DNA from: Deltaproteobacteria bacterium
Lineage (GTDB): Bacteria > Bacillota > Desulfotomaculia > Desulfotomaculales > JAGUVT01
DNA length: 57,559 bases
Reading direction: 5' to 3'
Assembly: GCA_020062745.1 (NCBI GenBank)
Contig: JAGUVT010000033.1
Coordinates: forward strand, 1-57,559
Part shown: piece by piece, positions 1 to 10,466 of the stretch
Position numbering within the stretch: the stretch's first letter is position 1
How the letters are laid out: the number at the start of each line of letters is the position of its first letter
Position numbers and translations under genes: made by a program
The notes under the pieces: generated by a model
The model's database searches: none
What the model was told of the DNA's origin: nothing
The model's input: the letters and a program-made list of their open reading frames with translations, nothing else

Positions 1-1020
1 ATGACCGGTCATAGACTTTGTTGAACTGATGGCCATCTTCTTTGCCGCATTTCCAAAAATCTTTTTAATAGCCAGATTTTCAGCTTTATCACCTAACGGA
101 GTAGAAGTGGCATGAGCGTTAATGTAGTCTACCGCCGGGGGTTCCAATCCGGCATCTCTCAAAGCTTCCTGAATAGCATTGGCCGCCCCGCCCCCTTCCG
201 GGTCGGGGGCGGTAACATGATAAGCATCGCAGGTGCAGCCGTAACCGCTAACTTCAGCATAAACCCTGGCCTTCCGGTTAAGAGCATGCTCCATGGTTTC
301 CAATACAATAACTGCTGCTCCTTCACCGACCACAAAACCGTCCCGTCTGGCATCAAAAGGCCTGCTGGCCTCCTGCGGCCGGTCATTTCGCGTGGACATG
401 GCCTTCATGGCGCAAAATCCCGCCATTCCCAGCGGCGTAATCGGCGCTTCGGCGCCACCTGTAATCATTACTTCGGCATGACCCCATTGGAGCAGCTTAA
501 AAGCTTCACCGATAGCACCGGCACTGGAAGCACAGGCCGTTACGCTGGTTGTATTAGGCCCCCTTAAACGGTAATTAATGGCAATCTGTCCGGCGCCGAT
601 ATTGGCGATCATCATCGGTACGAAAAAAGGGCTGACCCGGCCCGGACCTTTCTCGAAAAGGATTCTGGCCTGTTCTTCCAAAGTCTCAATGCCGCCGATA
701 CCGGTGCCCAGGGCTACCCCCACCCGGTCCCGATCCAATTTCTCTATGTCAATAGCAGCGTCCTCCAAAGCCATCCGGCTAGCCGCCATTGCAAACTGGG
801 CAAAGCGATCCATCCGTCTTGCTTCTTTTTTATCGATATATTGGAGCGGATCAAAATCAACAACTTCGCCTGCCATTTGGGTACTGAAAAGGGATGGGTC
901 AAATTTTGTGATCCGTCTGATGCCGGAAACCCCGCCAGTCAAAGAAGCCCAGAACGGCTCTATGCCGGTACCTACCGGGGAGACGACACCAAGGCCGGTG
1001 ACCACAACCCGTTTGCGCAA
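1..1020 (-). CDS. fabF: 3-oxoacyl-ACP synthase II (FabF), C-terminus runs off the window
   Basis: Manual minus-strand translation from TTG at 1020 (RBS AGGAGGT just upstream): LRKRVVVTGLGVVSPVGTGIEPFW..., ...NTTSVTACASSAGAIGEAFKLLQ..., INAHATSTPLGD. Open to the window edge, so absent from the ORF track. Confidence 0.95.
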   Translation of the reverse strand, partial: MRKRVVVTGLGVVSPVGTGIEPFWASLTGGVSGIRRITKFDPSLFSTQMAGEVVDFDPLQYIDKKEARRMDRFAQFAMAASRMALEDAAIDIEKLDRDRVGVALGTGIGGIETLEEQARILFEKGPGRVSPFFVPMMIANIGAGQIAINYRLRGPNTTSVTACASSAGAIGEAFKLLQWGHAEVMITGGAEAPITPLGMAGFCAMKAMSTRNDRPQEASRPFDARRDGFVVGEGAAVIVLETMEHALNRKARVYAEVSGYGCTCDAYHVTAPDPEGGGAANAIQEALRDAGLEPPAVDYINAHATSTPLGDKAENLAIKKIFGNAAKKMAISSTKSMTGH

Positions 1021-1073
1021 GAAAACACCTCCTAAAAAGCCTTCCGCTTATTGCTGATAGCCGATTGCTTAAA

Positions 1074-1316
1074 TTACTGGCGTTCCTGGATATATTTAAT
1101 CGCCTCGCCCACTGTACGAATCTTCTCGGCTTCCTCATCAGGGATTTCCATTTCAAATTCCTCTTCCAGAGCCATTACCAGTTCTACAATATCTAAAGAG
1201 TCAGCCCCTAAATCGTCAACAAAGGATGACTCCATTGTTACCTCTTCTGCTTCAACTCCCAACTGCTCAACAACGATTGTTTTTACCCGATCGAACAACG
1301 TCATGCGTTTAATCAC
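1074..1316 (-). CDS. acpP: Acyl carrier protein
   Basis: 80 aa with the [21 protein letters not shown] phosphopantetheine motif; lies in a fab cluster. Confidence 0.97.
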   Translation of the reverse strand: MIKRMTLFDRVKTIVVEQLGVEAEEVTMESSFVDDLGADSLDIVELVMALEEEFEMEIPDEEAEKIRTVGEAIKYIQERQ

Positions 1317-1342
1317 CCCCTTTTCAGGTTCTTTTTTAAAAT

Positions 1343-2116
1343 TTAACTACACGTCATCCCCCCGTCCACGGCGATGGTTTGTCCGGTAATATAGCCAGCA
1401 GCGTCACTGGCCAAGAAAGCTGCCAGTTCGGCTACTTCTTCCGGCCGGCCAAATCTCCCAACAGGAACCTGATTCAAAATCTTTTCCTTTGTAATGTCCG
1501 GTAAATCATCGGTCATATCAGTGGTAATCGGTCCAGGTGCTATAGCATTAACCGTAATTTGGCGGGAACCCAGTTCTTTTGCCATAGCCCTGGTAAAACC
1601 AATCAATCCGGCCTTGGCGGCACAGTAATTGGCCTGACCGCTATTGCCCGTTATACCGGCTACCGAGCTGATATTGATAATACGGCCGTTATGTTTCTTA
1701 ATCATACTACGGGCAACCGCTTTGGTGCAATTAAAAACACCGCTCAGATTTACCGCCAGCACGCCATCCCAATCATCTTCCTTGAGCCGTAGAAGTAAAT
1801 TATCTTTCCTGATCCCGGCATTATTAACCAGAATATCAATGCTGCCGAATTCCGCCAGAGATGCTTTCACCATAGCTTCCACCTGGGCCGCATCAGTTAC
1901 ATCAGCCTGGAAAACCAGGACACTGCGGCCCATGGAACGGATTGCTTCCGCCACTGAAGCGGCAGAATCAGCCCGCCCGGCAAAATTAACAACCACATTT
2001 GCTCCTTTCCGGGCCAGAGTTAAGGCAATCGCCCGGCCGATACCCCGGGATCCCCCGGTAACAATAGCAGTTTTACCACTAAGAAACATTTTAGCCAACC
2101 TCCCCGACAAGCGCAA
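1343..2116 (-). CDS. fabG: 3-oxoacyl-ACP reductase (SDR family)
   Basis: [16 protein letters not shown], YxxxK (YCAAKAGL) motifs; [15 protein letters not shown]-terminus. Confidence 0.97.
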   Translation of the reverse strand: MRLSGRLAKMFLSGKTAIVTGGSRGIGRAIALTLARKGANVVVNFAGRADSAASVAEAIRSMGRSVLVFQADVTDAAQVEAMVKASLAEFGSIDILVNNAGIRKDNLLLRLKEDDWDGVLAVNLSGVFNCTKAVARSMIKKHNGRIINISSVAGITGNSGQANYCAAKAGLIGFTRAMAKELGSRQITVNAIAPGPITTDMTDDLPDITKEKILNQVPVGRFGRPEEVAELAAFLASDAAGYITGQTIAVDGGMTCS

Positions 2117-3029
2117 GCACTTCCTTTAAAGATTCCTGGTCTTCTACATTTAAAACTTCGGCCCCCCGGCAAATTTTTTTAACCAGGCCGCTTAAGACCC
2201 GGCCCGGCCCCACTTCGATAAAAGTCCCTATACCTGCGCCAGCCAAACGCAATATGCTTTCCTCCCAGCGGACCGGGTTATACACCTGCTGGATCAAGGC
2301 CTTACGCACCTCATCCGCATTCCGGACGAAATCAGCGTTAACATTAGCCACTACCGGAATAACCGGATCGCTTATTAAAACAGAAGTCAGGCCGGCGGCC
2401 AGTTTTTCTCCCGCCGGCTGCATCAAAGTGGAATGGAAAGGCGCACTGACTGCAAGCATTACACAGCGCCTGGCGCCGGCTTTTTTCGCTAAGGCCAGCG
2501 CTTCCTGTAAAGCTGCTGTTTCTCCGGCAATAACCACCTAGCCCGGACAATTGAAGTTTACCGCCTCCACCACTCCCGCTGCTGAGGCCTGCCGGCATAT
2601 GGCCTCCAGTTCTGCCGCCGAAAGCCCCATCACAGCCGCCATACCGCCCTGACCGACAGGGACTGCTTCCTGCATGTAGCGGCCGCGTTTTTGCACCAAC
2701 CGCACTGCATCTGCACAGGACAAAGACCCGGCTGCCACCAGAGCCGTATATTCACCCAGGCTGTGGCCGGCTACGGCAGCCGGCTTGAGCCCCGCCCGGG
2801 TTAAAACGGCAAGACAGGCCAGGCTCGCGGCCAGTACGGCCGGTTGGGTATTAACCGTCTGATTTAATTCCTCCGCCGGCCCCGTAAAACACAAATCGGT
2901 AATAGAAAAACCCAGAGCCTGATCAGCTTCTGCAAAAACCGCCCGGGCTTCCGGGTAGCGCGTATAAAATTCACGCCCCATACCGGCATATTGAGATCCC
3001 TGTCCGGGGAAAATAAAAGCTGCATGCAT
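2091..3029 (-). pseudogene. fabD: Malonyl-CoA:ACP transacylase interrupted by an in-frame TAG at 2538-2540
   Basis: ORFs 2538..3029 (MHAAFIFPGQGSQYAGMG...GHSLGEYTAL...NFNCPG*) and 2091..2537 (VVIAGE...) are in the same frame, separated by one TAG where FabD proteins have Gln (NFNSPGQVVIAG). Confidence 0.9.
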
Positions 3030-3032
3030 TTT

Positions 3033-3992
3033 TTACCTCACCACCAGCCGGTTTAATTTTTCAATTATCTGCCCGGCTTCGGCTACTATCTCCCTTATAA
3101 TCTCCCCGGCAGGCTGGATCTGCCGGACCATCGCCGACACCTGGCCGGCCATCACCGTACCGTGCTCCACATCACCGTCGATCATGGCGGCTTTGAGACT
3201 GCCGATCCCTAAATTTTCAATTTCTTCCGCCGGTGCTCCCTTTTCTTCCATTTCCATGTACGTCTTACTCAGCTTGTTATACAGAGCCCGCACCGGGTGA
3301 CCGGTCGAAGTGCCGGTTACCACCGTGTCCCGGTCCCTGGCCTTAATAATTGCCTCCTTTACTCTGGGATGAATGGTACATTCCGCTGCACACATAAAGC
3401 GGGTACCCATCTGCACTCCCGCCGCTCCCAGGGCCAGGGCGGCGGCCAACCCCCGCCCGTCAAAAATACCGCCGGCAGCAATCACCGGCAACTCAACAGC
3501 GTCAACAATCTGAGGCACCAAAGCCATGGTGGTCAGTTCGCCGATATGCCCTCCCGACTCCAGACCCTCGGCAATCAAGGCGTCAACTCCCGTACGGGCC
3601 AGGCGCCGGGCCAGGGCAACCGAGGAAACCACCGGTATAACCTTAACTCCTGCGGCCTGCAAGTCCGGCACGTACCGGCCGGGGTTCCCCGCCCCGGTGG
3701 TAACCAGCGCCACCCGCTCTTTCCGCACAAGTTCAATCACTTCTTCTACAAAAGGCGACCGCAGCATTACGTTTACGCCAAAAGGTTTTCCGGTAAGCCG
3801 GCGGGTCAAGCGGACCTGTTCTTCCACCCAGGCCGCCGGAGCCGTCCCCGAACCGATAATACCGATGCCGCCGGCTTCAGATACTGCCGCTGCCAGCTCA
3901 GCAGTGGATACCCACGCCATGCCTCCCTGAATAACCGGGTAGTCAATACCTAAAAGTTCACCCAACCCGGTACGGATTAAACGGTTACTCAT
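3033..3992 (-). CDS. fabK: Enoyl-ACP reductase II (FMN-dependent, FabK / nitronate monooxygenase-like)
   Basis: GIDYPVIQGGMAWVSTAELAAAVSEAGG...; position within the fab operon. Confidence 0.93.
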   Translation of the reverse strand: MSNRLIRTGLGELLGIDYPVIQGGMAWVSTAELAAAVSEAGGIGIIGSGTAPAAWVEEQVRLTRRLTGKPFGVNVMLRSPFVEEVIELVRKERVALVTTGAGNPGRYVPDLQAAGVKVIPVVSSVALARRLARTGVDALIAEGLESGGHIGELTTMALVPQIVDAVELPVIAAGGIFDGRGLAAALALGAAGVQMGTRFMCAAECTIHPRVKEAIIKARDRDTVVTGTSTGHPVRALYNKLSKTYMEMEEKGAPAEEIENLGIGSLKAAMIDGDVEHGTVMAGQVSAMVRQIQPAGEIIREIVAEAGQIIEKLNRLVVR

Positions 3993-4007
3993 AAATAAAC
4001 CTCCAGC

Positions 4008-5015
4008 TCAGTTTTTACCGTCGGGCCACTTTATTACCAGCGCGCCCCAGGTTAAACCGGTGCCAAAACTGACGATTACAATAAGATCCCCGCCCTTGAT
4101 CCGGCCCTCCTGCAAGGCTTCATGCAGGGCCAGGGGAATTGAAGCAGTGGAAGTATTGCCGTAGCAATCAACGTTGACCATCACTTTTTCCATGGGCAGG
4201 TTCAGCCGTCTGGCAGCAGCCTCAATAATACGAATATTGGCCTGGTGGGGCACTAAAAAGTCTATGTCCGACTGATTAAAGCCGGCCATCGTCAGCACTT
4301 CCAAAGCAGCCTCCCCTAACGTCCGGACGGCAAATTTAAATATTTCCCGCCCGTTCATAGTGGCATAATGCAATTTTTTGTCCACCGTTTCCTGGCTGGT
4401 GGGCATTCGCGACCCACCGGCCGGCAGCGTCAAAAACGGCGCCCCGGCGCCATCGGCCCAGAGACGGAAAGCCAGGATACCGCTGCTGCTCGCTACCGGC
4501 CTTAAAACCGCCGCTCCGGCGCCGTCCCCGAAGAGCACACAAATGTTGCGATCCTGATAGTTAATCACCCGGGAGAGAGTTTCCGCCCCGATCACCAAAA
4601 CGGTGCGGTAAGCCCCGGTAGCGATAAACTGGCTGCTTAAACCGACGCCGTAAACGAAACCGGTACACCCGGCGACCAGGTCGAAAGCAGCCGCCCTCCT
4701 GGCTCCCAGACGCTCCTGAACCAAGCAGGCAGTAGCGGGGAAAGTCATGTCCGCCGTGTTGGTGCAAACAATAATCAAGTCTACTTCCAGAGGATCCACT
4801 CCGGCGTCGGCCAGAGCACGCTCACCGGCAATCACAGCCAGGTCGGAAGTGGCCTGCTCCGGTTCAGCAATACGCCTTTCCCTGATGCCGGTTCTTTCTA
4901 TAATCCAATCATTAGAAACATCTACTATTTTTTCCAGATCAGCGTTAGTCAGTACCCCCTCCGGCACATAAGTCCCCATTCCGACTATCCCCGCATTCAT
5001 TAAATCCCTGCTCAC
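4008..5015 (-). CDS. fabH: 3-oxoacyl-ACP synthase III
   Basis: GTYVPEGVLTNADLEK, AFDLVAGCTGFVYG, VPHQANIRIIEAAA, NVDCYGNTSTAS motifs. Confidence 0.96.
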   Translation of the reverse strand: MSRDLMNAGIVGMGTYVPEGVLTNADLEKIVDVSNDWIIERTGIRERRIAEPEQATSDLAVIAGERALADAGVDPLEVDLIIVCTNTADMTFPATACLVQERLGARRAAAFDLVAGCTGFVYGVGLSSQFIATGAYRTVLVIGAETLSRVINYQDRNICVLFGDGAGAAVLRPVASSSGILAFRLWADGAGAPFLTLPAGGSRMPTSQETVDKKLHYATMNGREIFKFAVRTLGEAALEVLTMAGFNQSDIDFLVPHQANIRIIEAAARRLNLPMEKVMVNVDCYGNTSTASIPLALHEALQEGRIKGGDLIVIVSFGTGLTWGALVIKWPDGKN

Positions 5016-6024
5016 TACTTGCTTCCAGCCCCCTTATTTTGAAAATTTCCGTACAATTCTGAATAGCCTCCACCAGCCGGTTTTCCACCGATTCACGGGC
5101 CAGCCGGATCGCATTTTTGATTGCCTTTTCCTTAGAACTGCCGTGACAAATAATCGCCACGCCGTTCACACCCAACAGCGGAGCCCCTCCGTACTCGGCA
5201 TAATCCAGACGCCTGCGGAAATTCCGCAAGGCATACAGGGCAACGGCTGTTCCCAACCTGGCCAACCAGTTTCTGGCTATCTCTTCCTTAAACATTTTGA
5301 ATAAAGCAGCAACCATTCCCTCCCCTGTTTTCAAAACGATGTTACCGACAAAACCGTCACAAACCACAACATCCACGGTACCCTGGAAAATATCGCGGCC
5401 CTCTACATTGCCGGTAAAATTCAAGCCGGAATTTTTTAACAAAGGAAAAACCGACAGAGTAAGTTCATTACCCTTGGTCTCTTCCTCCCCCACGCTCAAA
5501 AGCCCCACCTTCGGGGCGGAAATAGCCAGAATCTTCTGAGCGTAAAGATACCCCATCAGCCCGAACTGAAGGAGTTGATGCGGTTTACAATCAACATTTG
5601 CCCCGGCATCAAGCAAAACGGTAAAGCCCTTTTCATTCGGCAACACACTGGCAATCGCAGGCCGGTCCACGCCTTTGATCCTTCCCACCTGCAACAAGGC
5701 TGCCGCCATGGCCGCCCCCGTGCTTCCGGCTGAAACAAAAGCCTGGGCCGAACCTTCCTTAACCAGCCTGGCAGCCATCACAACTGAAGAATTCTGCTTC
5801 CGCCGTACCGCTACCGCCGGGGGTTCCCCCATTTCGATTACTTCCGGAGCATGCAAAATATCAACCAGGCTGTTGCAATTGTCTCCACCCATTCCGGAAC
5901 GCACCTGCTTCTCGTTTCCCACAAGAATGATCTCTAAGCCGTATTCCCGCGCTGCTGCCAGGGAGCCCTTGATAATTTCACCGGGAGCATAATCACCACC
6001 CATAGCATCCACAGCAATTCTCAC
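4945..6024 (-). CDS. plsX: Phosphate acyltransferase PlsX
   Basis: VRIAVDAMGGDYAPGEIIKG (GTG start after a GGGGT RBS), VVCDGFVGNIVLKTGEG; 3' end overlaps the fabH start. Confidence 0.94.
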   Translation of the reverse strand: MRIAVDAMGGDYAPGEIIKGSLAAAREYGLEIILVGNEKQVRSGMGGDNCNSLVDILHAPEVIEMGEPPAVAVRRKQNSSVVMAARLVKEGSAQAFVSAGSTGAAMAAALLQVGRIKGVDRPAIASVLPNEKGFTVLLDAGANVDCKPHQLLQFGLMGYLYAQKILAISAPKVGLLSVGEEETKGNELTLSVFPLLKNSGLNFTGNVEGRDIFQGTVDVVVCDGFVGNIVLKTGEGMVAALFKMFKEEIARNWLARLGTAVALYALRNFRRRLDYAEYGGAPLLGVNGVAIICHGSSKEKAIKNAIRLARESVENRLVEAIQNCTEIFKIRGLEASSEQGFNECGDSRNGDLCAGGGTD

Positions 6025-6165
6025 TACGGTTTTACCCCTTCCGGTTCCAGCTTTACGCAACTAAAGACAGTATAAAAGACCTGACATCATTTTGCAAGTT
6101 AATGGAAAAAAAATAAGCTTTAAACGTCTGCGCCAAAGCTCATCTTAAAAAAACATATTTCCTTA

Positions 6166-6342
6166 TTATTTCGCAGTAACGACCTCTCTACCCTTATAGT
6201 AACCACACTCCGGACATAACTGGTGAGGTTTAATTAAAGCATGACACTGTCCGCATGGCGCTAAAACCGGAGCTGTAAGATTCTTGTTGGCCTGCCGCTG
6301 TTTCTTGCGCTGCTTTGATGTTCTCCTCTTCGGTACTCCCAT
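6166..6342 (-). CDS. rpmF: 50S ribosomal protein L32
   Basis: 58 aa, below the ORF-track cutoff: MGVPKRRTSKQRKKQRQANKNLTAPVLAPCGQCHALIKPHQLCPECGYYKGREVVTAK. Confidence 0.95.
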   Translation of the reverse strand: MGVPKRRTSKQRKKQRQANKNLTAPVLAPCGQCHALIKPHQLCPECGYYKGREVVTAK

Positions 6343-6343
6343 T

Positions 6344-6868
6344 TCATTGCCCCCTGTTGTTTTTTAATAAATCTTTCAATCCCGCCAGGCGGGAATAAGA
6401 GTTTTCCCTGTCGGCACAACGGCAAACATTTTTATTGAGATTGACCCCGCACTGCCGGCACAGGCCCAGGCATTCCTGCCGGCACACTACTTTCATCGGC
6501 AGGCTTATTAATATACTTCTTCGCACTTCCGGAGCCAAATCAATAACATCGCCATTAAACGGCACCGCTTCTTCGCCGGTGCCGGCTTTCCCCTGCACGG
6601 CGGGATAATAAGTCTCAACCATTGGCGCCGTGAAGGAATAATCAAAAAGTTCCAGGCAACGGTTGCAGTTAAACTTCAAGTTTCCGGTAATGTTCCCCTC
6701 CACCTGAAACAATCCATCTCCATTAAAAACCGCCACCTTAACCATCACCGGGCCGGTAAAGACGTTTTTCTCACCGAGATGTTCCAGCGGAGGTAATTCA
6801 GAACTTAAATTAAAGTATACCAACTCACCGGGCCGCCGTTTCAATTCAGCCACATTTATCTGCAGCAT
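6344..6868 (-). CDS. YceD/DUF177 family protein
   Basis: CNRCLELFDYSF...CLGLCRQCGVNLNKNVCRC cysteine pattern; immediately upstream of rpmF. Confidence 0.9.
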   Translation of the reverse strand: MLQINVAELKRRPGELVYFNLSSELPPLEHLGEKNVFTGPVMVKVAVFNGDGLFQVEGNITGNLKFNCNRCLELFDYSFTAPMVETYYPAVQGKAGTGEEAVPFNGDVIDLAPEVRRSILISLPMKVVCRQECLGLCRQCGVNLNKNVCRCADRENSYSRLAGLKDLLKNNRGQ

Positions 6869-7008
6869 TTACCATGTCTCCCGTCTTACTAACAGTGAGT
6901 ATTATATTAGACGCTTAAGGCGTTGTCAACATTTTTCAAATTAGCGGTCAGCAGTTCTTCTAACCGGCATGATGGTGTCCATATAATTATTACAGCTATT
7001 CCAATAAG

Positions 7009-8250
7009 GTGGTAACGCTTTTGCAGATGAAAGAACCAACCAAAATACTATGGGCCTTAGGCTTAGTATTATTTACGGCCGCCATGATCGCTTATCCCCG
7101 GACGGTATTTGAAGGGGCCGTCACCGGGTTAAATACCTGGTGGAACATCGTATTTCCATCCTTGCTGCCGTTTTTTATTGCTTCGGAGTTACTTCTCAAT
7201 TTCGGTATTGTCCACTTTATGGGGATATTACTGGAGCCGGTAATGCGTCCCCTTTTTAATGTTCCGGGAAGCGGCTCTTTCGTTATGGCCGTCGGTTACA
7301 CCAGCGGCTACCCGATTGGCGCCATGGTTACCGCCCGTCTCCGCTCCCAGGGACTGTGCACCAGAACCGAAGCCGAAAGGCTGATGGCTTTTACCAACAA
7401 TTCCAGTCCCCTGTTCATGCTGGTAGCAGTAGCCGTGGGAATGTTCAACAACCCTGATCTGGGAATTCTAATAGCCGGCGCCCACTACCTTTCTAATTTA
7501 ACTTTAGGTCTGCTCATGAGCTTCAACAGCCGGAAAAATGACAAACCCGCCCTGCCTTCACCCCAAATGAGTGGAAATCTGGTCCGCCTGGCCTTCCGGG
7601 AAATGTTCCTGATCCTGCGCCAGGAGCGCCGCCCGGCCGGCAAGATTATGAGCGAAGCAATAAAAAACGCCATTGCCAGCCTGCTGAACATCGGCGGCTT
7701 CATTATTCTTTTTGCAGTTATGATCAGACTTTTAACGGCACTTGGCGGCATAAAATGCCTGGCCGGTTTTTTGGGCATTTTCCTTTTGCCGCTGGGTTTT
7801 GACCCGGCCATCTTGCCTGCTTTAAGCAGCGGTTTTTTTGAAATGACCATCGGAAGTAAACAGGCCAGCGAAGCAGCGGTTCCCTTAATTCAGCAGGTAA
7901 CCGCCGTGGGAATGATCCTGGCCTGGAGCGGCTTATCGGTACACGCCCAGGCTGCCAACATGATTGCCGATACTGACATCAGGATGTTCCCTTACGTAAT
8001 CGCCCGGATCATCCACACTATTCTGGCCGGGCTATACACCTTCCTCTTCTGTAAATTTGCTTTCCCCCTGGCCGAACCGGCCCAACCTGCCCTGGCCCCT
8101 TCCATTTCACTGCTTGCTGCCAGCTACACCCTGACCAGCCTGCAGCTTTGCCTCCACTTCCTCATCGCCCTGGGCGCCATCATTCTCCTGGCCATAACTA
8201 TGCATTCATTCAACAGCTTAAGACTCTACTTCTGGCGCGTACCCAGATAA
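7009..8250 (+). CDS. ylbJ: Sporulation integral membrane protein YlbJ
   Basis: 413 aa polytopic membrane protein; ...FPSLLPFFIASELLLNFGIVHFMG... and GYTSGYPIGAMVTARLR typical of YlbJ. Confidence 0.88.
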   Translation: MVTLLQMKEPTKILWALGLVLFTAAMIAYPRTVFEGAVTGLNTWWNIVFPSLLPFFIASELLLNFGIVHFMGILLEPVMRPLFNVPGSGSFVMAVGYTSGYPIGAMVTARLRSQGLCTRTEAERLMAFTNNSSPLFMLVAVAVGMFNNPDLGILIAGAHYLSNLTLGLLMSFNSRKNDKPALPSPQMSGNLVRLAFREMFLILRQERRPAGKIMSEAIKNAIASLLNIGGFIILFAVMIRLLTALGGIKCLAGFLGIFLLPLGFDPAILPALSSGFFEMTIGSKQASEAAVPLIQQVTAVGMILAWSGLSVHAQAANMIADTDIRMFPYVIARIIHTILAGLYTFLFCKFAFPLAEPAQPALAPSISLLAASYTLTSLQLCLHFLIALGAIILLAITMHSFNSLRLYFWRVPR

Positions 8251-8353
8251 ATATGGTAAATAATTGCCCGAACCGGCCTCCTGTGATATGATCGTTTTGA
8301 ATAATCTTGCCCTGCATCTGGAAATTCTAAGACGCAAGGAAGGTGAACAAAAC

Positions 8354-10455
8354 TTGAACGCATTGGCCGGTTTTTTCCGCCCTAAAGCAGTTGCCGTTAT
8401 TGGCGCCTCCCGGTCACCCGGTAAAATCGGCAATGCTATCGTAAAAAATATCCTGGGCCACCTTTATCCGGGCAGAGTTTTCCCGGTCAACCCAAAAGAA
8501 ACAGAAATCGAAGGCCTGCCCTGCTACCAAAATATAGGGGCCGTTCCGGAACCGGTAGACCAGGCCATAATTTCCGTGCCGGCGGCAAAAGTCCTGGCCG
8601 CAGCAGAAGAATGCGGCAAGAGCGGGGTAAAATTTCTGACGGTAATCAGCGCCGGTTTTAAGGAAACCGGCAAACATGGTCTGGAACTGGAGCGCCGCCT
8701 GGTGGAAATCTGCCGGCGGTATAACATGCGCATGCTGGGACCAAACTGCGTCGGGTTCATGGATACCCATATACCGATCAACGCCTCTTTTGCCGCCGGT
8801 TTCCCGCTCCAAGGAGAAATTGCCTTTATCTCTCAAAGCGGCGCCATGGTGCTGGCCATCCTGGACTGGAGCCATGCGGCCGGGATCGGCTTCAGTAAAT
8901 TTGTCAGCCTGGGCAACAAAGCCGACCTGACCGAAACTCATTTTATCGAAAACGCTGCTGCAGACCCCAATACTAAAGTAATCTTATGCTATATTGAAGA
9001 TGTTGAAAACGGCCGCCATTTCCTGGAGGCAGCCGGTCAGGCCGCACATAAAAAACCGGTTATCATCCTCAAGTCCGGTACCAGCCAGGCCGGGCCAGGG
9101 CGGCTTCTTCACACACCGGCGCCCTGGCCGGCAGCGACCTGGCTTACGAAACCGCCTTTCGCCAGTGCGGGCTGATCCGGGCCCGAAGCATGAGTGAACT
9201 ATTCGATCTGGCCGTGGCCTTCGCCAGCCAGCCGGTTCCAGGCGAGGGAAGGGTAGCCATCGTGACCAACTCCGGCGGGCCGGGCATTATGGCTACCGAC
9301 GCGGTTGAATCAAAGCATTTACAAATGGCCCGCTTCAAAAAAGAAACTATCACCGCCCTGCATGGTCATCTGCCGGCTGAAGCAAACATTTACAACCCGG
9401 TGGACGTACTGGGAGACGCCGGACCGGACCGGTACCGCTTTGCCCTGGCCAGTGTGCTGGCCGACGAAAACGTCGACAGCGTCGTGGTACTGGTTTGCCC
9501 TACAGCGGTAACCAGACCGTTAGAAACGGCCCGGGCCATGATTGAAATGCACCAGGTCCAACCGGACAAGCCCATGCTGGCTGCCTTTATGGGCGGAGCA
9601 AAACTGGCGGAAGGAACCCGCCTGCTTACCCAATCCGGTGTTCCCTGTTTTACTTTTCCGGAACCGGCCATTACCTCCATCAGCGGTCTGGTAGACTACG
9701 CCCGCCTCAGGACCCGCCCGGCCAGCCCGGAAATATTTCATTTCAATGACGTGGATAGAAAAACAGTACAATCGATTTTCACGCGGGTAAAAAAAGATAA
9801 CCGCCTGGTGCTGCTGGGCAGCGAAGCGGCAAAAGTTGCTGCGGCATACGGAATCCACGCCGCTCATACCGTTTTGGCCACCCAACCGGAAGAGGCGGCG
9901 GCAAAAGCAGAAACCATCGGTTATCCGGTGGTGCTGAAAGTAGCCTCGCCAAAAATATTGCATAAAACAGATCTGGGCGGGGTTAAGATGGGGCTGGATA
10001 CGCCGGACAAAGTAATTGCCGGTTTTATTGAGATCATGGAAAACGTTCACCGCTACATGCCCCAGGCGGCAGTATACGGCATAGAAGTACAGAAAATGAT
10101 GCCCAAAGGGATCGAGTTAATCATTGGAATGAGCAGGGACGTCCAGTTCGGGCCGTTGATTGCCTTCGGTCTGGGCGGAATTTACGTAAACCTGATAAAA
10201 GACGTGTCCTTCCGTCTGGCCCACCGTCTAACGAAACAGGAAATCAAAGATATGATTGCTGAAACGAAGGCCTTTACCCTGCTCCGCGGCTATCGGGGGG
10301 AAAAACCAGCCGACATAAACGCCATTGTCGAAGTAATTGGCCGGGTAGCCAGCCTGGCCACAGACTTTCCGGAAATGGCCGAAATGGACATTAATCCCTT
10401 GTTTGCCTATAACAGCGGGGTTTGCGCCCTGGACCTTAAAATAACCATAGAGTGA
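8354..10455 (+). pseudogene. ADP-forming acetyl/acyl-CoA synthetase (fused alpha/beta), frameshifted near 9092-9094
   Basis: ORF 8264..9175 (FFRPKAVAVIGASRSPGKIGNA) and ORF 9190..10455 (ATP-grasp half). Adding one G near 9092 restores GTSQAGARAASSHTGALAGSDLAYETAFRQCGLIRARSMSELFDLA. Confidence 0.88.
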
Positions 10456-10466
10456 GGTGGATAACA

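Noticed and set aside
112-567. Plus-strand ORFs (112..567, 578..1057, 293..481)
   Set aside because: Antisense to fabF, which has clear family motifs on the minus strand
2538-3029. Genome-wide stop-codon reassignment of TAG
   Set aside because: TAG terminates normal genes in this window (rpmB, pknB, AcuC-like gene), so one in-frame TAG in fabD is not enough
8414-8941. 175-aa minus-strand ORF
   Set aside because: Antisense to the CoA-binding half of the acyl-CoA synthetase; GC-rich codon bias creates long shadow ORFs
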